A stretch of DNA of 64,000 nucleotides. It comes from Flavobacterium aquariorum (GTDB lineage Bacteria > Bacteroidota > Bacteroidia > Flavobacteriales > Flavobacteriaceae). A program made the translations under genes and the position numbers. The stretch's first letter is position 1, and each line of letters starts with the position of its first letter. The DNA is taken from the NCBI RefSeq assembly GCF_003254745.1, contig NZ_QKXH01000001.1, positions 124,001 through 188,000 of the forward strand, read 5' to 3'. Below the pieces are notes generated by a model. The model was not told the DNA's origin. It saw nothing but the letters and a program-made list of their open reading frames with translations, and made no database searches. Shown in pieces: positions 57,942 to 64,000 of the stretch.

Positions 57942-58982
57942 TTACAAAACAACCACCTTCCCTTGAGCATTACTTTCAATAGCAGCTTCAATAATTTGCA
58001 TCACCTGTAATCCTTCTTTAGCGGTAACAGGCTCTTCGAAATCATTCACAATCGACTGATAAACACCTTCAAAAAAACCATAATAATTCCCTTGCAATGT
58101 TGGAATCTTCTCTTTTATAATTTTATCATCTATTTCCGTATGCAACAATCCTTCGTTACCGGAAGCTTCTTTTCCCCAAGTGGTAAGATTTGGTTTTTTT
58201 CCTTGTTTCAACTCATCTTCCTGCACATCACCGCGAGGTTTTAAAAAAGAACCTTTTTTGCCGTGGATAACATACGCAGGATTGGCTTCCCTCACAAAAA
58301 ACCCAGCTTTCAATCGCACTCTAAAATCCGAATAATAAAGCAAAATATCAATCCAATCATCTACCAAAGAATGCTCCCGTGTCACTCGAATATCGGCAAA
58401 AACACCTTGGGGAAACCCAAATAGATATAGTGCTTGGTCAATTAAATGAGGTCCTAAATCCTTAAGTATTCCAGCACCAGAATTGGCTGTTTCTTTATGT
58501 CCTTTTGGACTCAAAAACGGATTATACCGATCAAAATGAAATTCGGCTTCCACCAATTCTCCCAACACTTTATCCGAGACAACCTTTTGTACTGTTTTAA
58601 GGTCGCTGTCCCATCTTCTATTCTGAAAAACCGAAAGTTTCAATCCTTTTTCCTTGGCCAAATTAACTAATTCCTGAGCTTCGGCAACAGTAGTGGTAAA
58701 AGCCTTTTCTACCACAGCATTTTTTCTTGCAAGCAAAACTTGCTTGGCGTATTCAAAATGAGTTCCGACTGGCGTATTTACAACTACCAAATCAATATCA
58801 TCCTCAAGCAATTCTTCAATAGTTGCATAACTTTTTACATTTGGATAATCCAATTGAATTAATTGCTTGCTTCTTTCCCAAGAACCAACCAATTCAAATC
58901 CTGGATGAAAATCCAAAAAAGGAGCGTGGAAAACTTTTCCAGACATTCCATAAGATAGTAATGCGGTTTTTATTTTTTGCAT
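57942..58982 (-). CDS. Gfo/Idh/MocA-family oxidoreductase
   Basis: This 346-aa NAD(P)-dependent oxidoreductase has a Rossmann N-terminal domain (KTALLSYGMSGKVFHAPFLD), the EKAFTTTVAEAQELV segment with the conserved Glu-Lys pair, and a C-terminal alpha/beta dimer domain with GAGILKDLGPHLIDQAL. The N-terminal YGMSGKVFHAPF with Phe-His-Ala-Pro is typical of the Bacteroidota YulF/YhhX-like subgroup. It acts on a sugar or sugar-like acid; the substrate is not readable. It precedes an MFS transporter on the same strand. Confidence 0.88.
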   Translation of the reverse strand: MQKIKTALLSYGMSGKVFHAPFLDFHPGFELVGSWERSKQLIQLDYPNVKSYATIEELLEDDIDLVVVNTPVGTHFEYAKQVLLARKNAVVEKAFTTTVAEAQELVNLAKEKGLKLSVFQNRRWDSDLKTVQKVVSDKVLGELVEAEFHFDRYNPFLSPKGHKETANSGAGILKDLGPHLIDQALYLFGFPQGVFADIRVTREHSLVDDWIDILLYYSDFRVRLKAGFFVREANPAYVIHGKKGSFLKPRGDVQEDELKQGKKPNLTTWGKEASGNEGLLHTEIDDKIIKEKIPTLQGNYYGFFEGVYQSIVNDFEEPVTAKEGLQVMQIIEAAIESNAQGKVVVL

Positions 58983-59027
58983 TTAATATTATATTTAATT
59001 TTAAAAACTATGCTTTTAAACAGTAAC

Positions 59028-60098
59028 TTATCTCATTTTAGCTCTGTCATATTGTTTCGGCCATTGAACATCAACGCCCAATTCTTGTGCAAAAGTCAAT
59101 GCCAAATTTGGATTTCTAAGTGATTCTCTGGCAAACAAAACGAGGTCAGCTTTACCGCTTGCTATAATAGCTTCGGCTTGTTGAGAAGTGGTAATCAATC
59201 CAACCGCGCCGGTCAAAATTCCAGTTTCCTTTTTAATTTTTTCGGCAAAATGAACCTGATAATTAGGTCCCAAGGGAATTTGTTGATGAGACACCAATCC
59301 ACCTGAAGAAACATCAATTAAATCAACCCCTTTTTCTTTTAGAATTTTAGAAAGTTGCACTGATTCATCAGCGTTCCAACCGTCATCTGCCCAATCAGTA
59401 GCCGAGATTCTCACCATTAAAGGAAGCTCTTTGGACCATTCAGACTGAACCGCCTGGAGCACTTCCAGAAGCAATCGAACACGATTTTCAAAAGAACCAC
59501 CATATTCATCCGTTCTCGAATTAGACAAAGGCGACAAAAATTGGTGCAACAAATAACCGTGTGCTGCGTGAATTTCAAGAACTTGATAGCCTGCTTGCTC
59601 AGCTCTTCTGGTGGCCAATTTAAAATCCGTAATTACTTTTTGGATTCCTATTTTATCTAATGCGGTAGGAGTTTGCTCATCATCGTGATAACTAATTGCA
59701 CTTGGTGCAAAAGTTTCCCATCCCCCTTGATTTTGAGCCAATTTTTTATTCCCATACCAAGGAGACGAAACACTGGCTTTCCTGCCGGCGTGAGCCAATT
59801 GTATTCCCGGTACCGAATCCTGACTAATGATAAACTTCGTGATAGACTGCAGTTTTTTAATGTGATCATCACTCCAAATACCTAAATCACTGGGAGAAAT
59901 TCTTCCTTCGGGAGAAACAGCTGTCGCTTCTTGAATAATTAAACCAGAGCCACCTGTAGCACGACTGCCAAGGTGTACTAAATGCCAATCACTGGCAAAG
60001 CCATCTTCCGCCGAATATTGACACATAGGAGAAATTGTGATTCTGTTTTTGAGCGTAATGCTTTTTATTTGTAAAGGAGAAAATAATTGTGAAGACAT
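59028..60098 (-). CDS. NADH:flavin oxidoreductase (old yellow enzyme, YqjM-like)
   Basis: This 356-aa FMN-dependent ene-reductase has SPMCQYSAEDGFASDWHLVH, typical of the YqjM class (Cys near residue 26). It also has QLAHAGRKAS, the EIHAAHGYLLHQFLSPLSN pair of His, and SRTDEYGGS. It reduces activated C=C bonds of electrophiles. Its role is probably detoxification or redox stress. A TTTG...TATTTTAG pattern upstream lies inside the first copy of the 27-bp direct repeat. Confidence 0.9.
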   Translation of the reverse strand: MSSQLFSPLQIKSITLKNRITISPMCQYSAEDGFASDWHLVHLGSRATGGSGLIIQEATAVSPEGRISPSDLGIWSDDHIKKLQSITKFIISQDSVPGIQLAHAGRKASVSSPWYGNKKLAQNQGGWETFAPSAISYHDDEQTPTALDKIGIQKVITDFKLATRRAEQAGYQVLEIHAAHGYLLHQFLSPLSNSRTDEYGGSFENRVRLLLEVLQAVQSEWSKELPLMVRISATDWADDGWNADESVQLSKILKEKGVDLIDVSSGGLVSHQQIPLGPNYQVHFAEKIKKETGILTGAVGLITTSQQAEAIIASGKADLVLFARESLRNPNLALTFAQELGVDVQWPKQYDRAKMR

Positions 60099-60191
60099 AA
60101 GTACAAGTATATTAATGTTTTAAACCAAATAGCATTAAAACAAGATTTTTATGTAGTAAAGTTATTGCACTAACTCTAAAATAAAAATGAA

Positions 60192-60218
60192 AAATGCATT
60201 AATTAACAAACATTTAAA
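60192..60218. repeat. 27-bp direct repeat, copy 1
   Basis: A 27-base sequence that begins AAATGCATTAATTAACAA and ends CATTTAAA is repeated exactly at 60653-60679. This copy is 94 bases upstream of the OYE start, and its CAAA supplies a possible -33 TTTG on the minus strand, 23 bases before TATTTTAG. Confidence 0.8.
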
Positions 60219-60369
60219 GGGGTACTAAAAACAGGAGATAATCAAAACTGTTTTTTAATCATGGGATATGCTTAGATATATAATTCTATTTATGCCTTTG
60301 AGTAAGTTTCTAACTTGACACAAAAATAGTTTTCTCAGTGTCAATATTTTATTGAATGAATCTTTTGAG

Positions 60370-60501
60370 CTAATGGAAATAATTATAAAATGCTTCACCA
60401 ATAACATATCCAAAAAAGAAAAGAAAAAACCACAATACGATAGCTGATATTATTAATTTTGTAAAAAAATTCACATTAAAGATTTCTTTTTCAATTTTCA
60501 T
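60370..60501 (-). CDS. Small single-span membrane protein (43 aa)
   Basis: The frame from ATG (60499-60501) to TAG (60370-60372) encodes 43 residues: MKIEKEIFNVNFFTK, then a strongly hydrophobic stretch, LIISAIVLWFFLFFFGYVIG, then EAFYNYFH. It is an ideal transmembrane helix preceded by basic residues. It lies in an otherwise gene-free 660 bases between two copies of a 27-bp repeat. I recognise no family and see no strong promoter. Confidence 0.4.
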   Translation of the reverse strand: MKIEKEIFNVNFFTKLIISAIVLWFFLFFFGYVIGEAFYNYFH

Positions 60502-60652
60502 AATTCCAAAGATTTTAATAGTTAAAAAATAGCACAACAAAATCATTTTCTAAAGAACTTTAGCTACGGTAAAGTAATTGAAATAAAACTAAATAGACAA
60601 TACCTACTTTTAGTGATATTCCAAACTGATTAAATATCCTAAATATGTGTTT

Positions 60653-60679
60653 AAATGCATTAATTAACAAACATTTAAA
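60653..60679. repeat. 27-bp direct repeat, copy 2
   Basis: This is an exact copy of 60192-60218, 461 bases away, in the same orientation. It lies 81 bases upstream of rseP and 152 bases upstream of the minus-strand small ORF. Confidence 0.8.
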
Positions 60680-60722
60680 ACGATCCAAAAAAATATAGCG
60701 CAAATAATAAAATAGAAAATAG

Positions 60723-60730
60723 TACTTTTG
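60723..60730 (+). promoter_or_regulatory. -7 box of the rseP promoter
   Basis: TACTTTTG is an exact TAnnTTTG match 29 bases before the rseP ATG. No TTG is seen at the expected -33 distance. Confidence 0.5.
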
Positions 60731-60759
60731 TCCGTCATTAAAGAACCGAAAATTAAAAA

Positions 60760-62103
60760 ATGGAAATAGTTATCAAGCTTTCTCAATTTTTATTGAGCTT
60801 ATCATTACTTATTATACTTCACGAATTAGGGCATTTCATTCCTGCAAAATTATTCAAAACTAGAGTCGAGAAATTTTATTTATTTTTTGACGTTAAATAT
60901 TCCCTTCTAAAAAAGAAAATCGGCGAAACCGAATACGGAATCGGTTGGTTGCCTCTTGGCGGTTACGTGAAAATATCCGGTATGATTGACGAAAGCATGG
61001 ACAAGGAACAAATGGCTTTACCTCCGCAACCATGGGAATTCAGATCCAAACCGGCTTGGCAGCGTTTGATTATTATGTTGGGCGGTGTGACGGTAAACTT
61101 TATACTTGCTTTCATCATATACATTGGCATGGCTTATGCTTATGGAGATTCTTATATTTCAAATGCGGACATGAAAGATGGTCTTTTGATAGAAAATCAG
61201 GCGATGATTAATGCCGGATTCAAATCGGGTGATAAAATCGTTGCTGTTGATGGTGAAAAAATTGTTCGTTTTGATAAGGAAATCAGTGGTAAAGTAATTA
61301 TGGCCAAAGAAGTGGTTATCGAAAGAAACGGCACCCAACAAACAATTAAAATGCCTAATGATTTTGTTGATCAATTATCAAAATTTGAAAAGGAACCGTT
61401 AGCTACCATAAGAATTCCATTTGTTATAGGTAATGTTCCCGATGAATCCTTAAACCAAAATCTTAAGGCAAAAGATATTCTTTTGTCTCTAAATGGCCAG
61501 ACTACAAAATACCTTGACCAAGCCAAAGTAATTTTAGAAAACAACAAGAACAAAACAGTTTCAGCATTGGTTTTGAGAAATCAAAAACAAACAACTCTAG
61601 ACCTGAAAGTAAATAACGAAGGTAAACTTGGTGTTCAACTTGGTGGATTAGGACTCGATTCTTTGGAGAAACTGGGCTATTACAAAATTACACATCAAAA
61701 ATACAGTTTCCTTGAATCGATTCCTTTTGGAATTGAAAAAGGAAAAGACCAGTTGATTGGATACGGCAAACAATTGAAAATGATTTTCAACCCAGAAACC
61801 AAAGCGTACAAACAAGTAGGAGGCTTTCATGCCATTTATAATATTTTTCCAAGTTCTTGGAGCTGGGAAGTTTTTTGGGGCATCACGGCCATATTATCGA
61901 TTATGCTTGGTGTTATGAACTTATTACCTATTCCGGCACTTGATGGTGGTCACGTAATGTTTTTATTGTTTGAAATTGTTAGCGGTAAAAAACCAAGTGA
62001 TAAATTCCTTGAAAATGCACAAATGGTTGGTTTTGTACTTCTTATCGCACTACTATTGTTTGCAAATGGAAACGATATTTATAAAGCAATTGTAGGCAAA
62101 TAA
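60760..62103 (+). CDS. rseP: RIP metalloprotease RseP
   Basis: RseP is a site-2 intramembrane zinc protease that cleaves anti-sigma factors and signal-peptide remnants. The 447-aa protein has HELGH at residues 21-25 inside the first transmembrane helix, two PDZ-like regions (~120-330) and the second metal motif NLLPIPALDGGH with its Asp. The last helix, FVLLIALLLFANG, follows. Length and layout are normal. The partner sigma/anti-sigma genes are not in the window. Two tRNA genes follow. Confidence 0.95.
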   Translation: MEIVIKLSQFLLSLSLLIILHELGHFIPAKLFKTRVEKFYLFFDVKYSLLKKKIGETEYGIGWLPLGGYVKISGMIDESMDKEQMALPPQPWEFRSKPAWQRLIIMLGGVTVNFILAFIIYIGMAYAYGDSYISNADMKDGLLIENQAMINAGFKSGDKIVAVDGEKIVRFDKEISGKVIMAKEVVIERNGTQQTIKMPNDFVDQLSKFEKEPLATIRIPFVIGNVPDESLNQNLKAKDILLSLNGQTTKYLDQAKVILENNKNKTVSALVLRNQKQTTLDLKVNNEGKLGVQLGGLGLDSLEKLGYYKITHQKYSFLESIPFGIEKGKDQLIGYGKQLKMIFNPETKAYKQVGGFHAIYNIFPSSWSWEVFWGITAILSIMLGVMNLLPIPALDGGHVMFLLFEIVSGKKPSDKFLENAQMVGFVLLIALLLFANGNDIYKAIVGK

Positions 62104-62130
62104 AAAAGAATGTTATTTTTGCTTTTTTTG

Positions 62131-62161
62131 TTTGCTACATTTAAATTTAATTCTATATTTG
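62131..62161 (+). promoter_or_regulatory. Promoter of the tRNA-Asn pair
   Basis: TTTG (62131-62134), a 19-base spacer and TATATTTG (62154-62161) form an exact Bacteroidota promoter. The first tRNA starts at 62186, so TSS and tRNA leader lie between. Confidence 0.75.
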
Positions 62162-62185
62162 CACTCGCTAAAAAGAGCAACAACT

Positions 62186-62259
62186 TCCTCCTTAGCTCAG
62201 TTGGTTAGAGCATCTGACTGTTAATCAGAGGGTCCTTGGTTCGAGCCCAAGAGGGGGAG
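62186..62259 (+). tRNA. tRNA-Asn (GTT)
   Basis: A 74-base cloverleaf has acceptor TCCTCCT paired with AGGGGGA (one G-U), D-loop AGCTCAGTTGGTTAGAGC, anticodon GTT at 62220-62222 in CTGTTAA, and T-loop GGTTCGAGCCC. The terminal CCA is not encoded. It is identical to the tRNA 39 bases downstream. Confidence 0.95.
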
Positions 62260-62298
62260 CAAACTTTTTTTAGCAAACATACATACCTTTAAGGTGAT

Positions 62299-62372
62299 TC
62301 CTCCTTAGCTCAGTTGGTTAGAGCATCTGACTGTTAATCAGAGGGTCCTTGGTTCGAGCCCAAGAGGGGGAG
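62299..62372 (+). tRNA. tRNA-Asn (GTT), second identical copy
   Basis: Identical in all 74 bases to the copy at 62186, with anticodon GTT at 62333-62335. CCA not encoded. Both are read from one promoter and end at a strong terminator 7 bases later. Confidence 0.95.
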
Positions 62373-62378
62373 CTTAAT

Positions 62379-62414
62379 AAATACCACTTACGAAATGTAA
62401 GTGGTATTTTTTTT
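62379..62414 (+). terminator. Intrinsic terminator after the tRNA pair
   Basis: AAATACCACTTAC and GTAAGTGGTATTT form a perfect 13-bp stem with a 5-nt loop, followed by a T run. Confidence 0.92.
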
Positions 62415-62730
62415 GCCCAAAACTTTCTTCCTTCCATTCGAAATATCAAAATCTTTATTATCACTCGCATTTTAAAATCAAACTACAAAACCCCCACTAT
62501 CAAATAGCTATGTTCTTAAAAACTCAATTTAGCGAATGCGAAATCAAAAAAAAATCCAAACAAAAAAATTAGATTCATCAAAAAAAGATTAGCTAAAAAA
62601 GAAAATGATATAAATTACAAAATAATCACAGTAATATAAATTTCAGTGATAATAATTTAATAATTTAGTCCTAAACACGGCCCAAAAAGCCATATTACAC
62701 CAGAATATTAATTATTTAATACTGAGAAAT
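62415..62730. other. Gene-free AT-rich gap before the ATP-grasp gene
   Basis: About 316 bases without an ORF, tRNA or convincing hairpin. It presumably carries the promoter of the ATP-grasp gene, but I cannot point to one. Confidence 0.5.
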
Positions 62731-64000
62731 ATGATGAAATTGATGCCACAGCTAAACCCCAAAGGGTGGGACGAAATGTTCTCAAATGAAGGCGTTAGAG
62801 ATTCCTATGCTCAAGTTCTTCAAACGTTACAAAATCTAAATCCGGAAAGTCTAAACGATAAACAGATTCAGGCTTCGGATTTGTTCATGAATCAAGGTAT
62901 AACATTTACAGTTTACAGCGACAACAATCAAGGAATAGAAAGAATTTTCCCGTTTGACATTATTCCAAGAATCATCACAAAAGCCGAATGGAGCGAAGTA
63001 GAAACTGGAATCAAGCAACGATTAAAAGCCCTTAATTTATTTTTGGAAGATGTTTATAATGGACAACACATCATAAAAGATGGTATAATTCCCGCTTCAT
63101 TGGTAGCGTCTTGCCCTCATTACATTCAAGAAGTTCACGGAATAAAAGTCCCTCATAATATTCATGTGCATATCGCAGGAATTGATTTAATCAGAGGAGC
63201 AAAGGGTGAATTTTACGTACTTGAAGACAACCTACGATGTCCCAGCGGCGTGAGTTACATGTTGGAAAATCGCGAAATCACCAAACGAATTTTCCCAGAC
63301 ATGCTTACTTCCAATAAAGTAAGTATGGTAGGAAACTATCCAATGATATTTCACAACATCTTAGTTTCGCTATCTCCACGAAATGTTCCCAATCCCAACG
63401 TGGTTTTACTAACGCCGGGAGTCTATAATTCGGCTTATTATGAGCATACCTTTTTAGCCCGTCAAATGGGAATTCCACTTGTGGAAGGAAGAGACTTGGT
63501 GGTGAACAATAATAAAGTATACATGAAAACTACTTCGGGATTACAACAAGTAGATGTTATTTACCGACGCTTGGACGATGAGTATCTCGATCCATTAGTT
63601 TTTAAACCCGAAAGTACACTGGGCGTTCCTGGACTGATTAGCGCCTATCGCCACGGCAATGTAGCCTTAGTAAACGCAGTCGGAAATGGTGTTGCCGATG
63701 ACAAGGCAGTCTATGCTTACGTCCCAGATATGATAAAATATTACCTTAACGAAGAACCTATACTTAAAAATGTTCCAACATACCAAATGGAAAACAGAGA
63801 GGAAAGAGAGTTGGTATTTGCTGATATGGAAAATATGGTCATCAAAGAAACCAATGGAAGTGGTGGATATGGAATGATTATGGGAAACAAAGCTACCCAG
63901 GAAGAACTTGAAAATGGTAAGACAGCCATTCTAGCCAATCCCAGAAATTTTATCGCACAACCTATCATTCAACTCAGCACTGTCCCCTGTTTAATAGATG
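62731..64000 (+). CDS. Circularly permuted type 2 ATP-grasp protein (3' end outside window)
   Basis: The frame is open from the ATG at 62731 to the window edge (423 codons visible). It matches the CP-ATP-grasp family (formerly DUF404/DUF407). The fragment contains YVLEDNLRCPSGVSYMLENR, VVLLTPGVYNSAYYEHTFLA, DVIYRRLDDEYLDP, and the later ATP-grasp loop KETNGSGGYGMIMG. Such genes are usually followed by an alpha-E domain protein and a transglutaminase-like gene that together may build a peptide-like product; those lie beyond the window. An in-frame ATG one codon later is an equally possible start. Confidence 0.9.
   Translation, partial: MMKLMPQLNPKGWDEMFSNEGVRDSYAQVLQTLQNLNPESLNDKQIQASDLFMNQGITFTVYSDNNQGIERIFPFDIIPRIITKAEWSEVETGIKQRLKALNLFLEDVYNGQHIIKDGIIPASLVASCPHYIQEVHGIKVPHNIHVHIAGIDLIRGAKGEFYVLEDNLRCPSGVSYMLENREITKRIFPDMLTSNKVSMVGNYPMIFHNILVSLSPRNVPNPNVVLLTPGVYNSAYYEHTFLARQMGIPLVEGRDLVVNNNKVYMKTTSGLQQVDVIYRRLDDEYLDPLVFKPESTLGVPGLISAYRHGNVALVNAVGNGVADDKAVYAYVPDMIKYYLNEEPILKNVPTYQMENREERELVFADMENMVIKETNGSGGYGMIMGNKATQEELENGKTAILANPRNFIAQPIIQLSTVPCLID

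Overview
The window is AT-rich chromosomal DNA from a member of the Bacteroidota, most probably Flavobacteriaceae and very like Flavobacterium. The evidence is the gene content: an IPExxxVDY-family protein, a DUF6377 regulator, a TonB receptor paired with a DUF5689 lipoprotein, a three-gene menaquinone-type succinate dehydrogenase, an OmpA protein with thrombospondin-3 repeats, and a mevalonate-pathway HMG-CoA synthase. Several genes are also preceded by the Bacteroidota promoter pattern TTG-N19-20-TAnnTTTG. No insertion sequence, prophage, CRISPR array or rRNA was seen.

Layout. 1-5.1 kb (+): end of a Glu-rich protein, rsmI, HopJ-like, recJ, MFS transporter. 5.2-8.2 kb (-): CHAD protein, GNAT acetyltransferase, lpxH, queD. 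8.4-10.8 kb: Ig-like lipoprotein converging with a nitrilase-family omega-amidase. 10.9-14.6 kb (-): sdhCAB. 14.9-21 kb: mvaS, then a ScfR/RamB-like regulator divergent from the glyoxylate-shunt pair aceB-aceA, with a perfect palindrome between them. 21-25.2 kb: two minisatellites, aminopeptidase P, an alpha/beta hydrolase and an AIM24-family protein. 25.2-26.4 kb: an orphan AbiH-type defence gene. 26.5-37.1 kb: alpha/beta hydrolase, ABC ATPase with small membrane partner, and AddB-like and AddA-like recombination enzymes separated by ompA and kbl. 37.3-43 kb: sod, an array of four small-RNA-like modules, purF, PfkB kinase, rnhA, purN. 43.1-47.6 kb (+): acpP, fabF, rnc, IPExxxVDY protein, pyk. 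47.7-56.1 kb: DUF6377 regulator, GH97 alpha-glucosidase, then the DUF5689/TonB receptor pair. 56.3-60.1 kb (-): MFS transporter, Gfo/Idh/MocA oxidoreductase, OYE-family oxidoreductase. 60.3-64 kb: a tiny membrane ORF, rseP, two identical tRNA-Asn genes, and the start of a circularly permuted ATP-grasp gene cut by the window edge.

Most genes are housekeeping: central carbon metabolism (TCA, glyoxylate shunt, pyruvate kinase), purine and lipid synthesis, and recombination. The most unusual feature is non-coding. At 38.07-38.79 kb there are four direct copies of a ~75-nt module on the minus strand. Each has a promoter -7 box, a conserved upstream hairpin, an invariant single-stranded segment and an intrinsic terminator that shows a compensatory base-pair change. 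This looks like a tandem small-RNA family. Other non-coding signals are an intrinsic-terminator-like hairpin inside the first codons of rnc, a ~100-bp dispersed palindromic element present three times, and a 27-bp direct repeat around a 43-aa membrane ORF.
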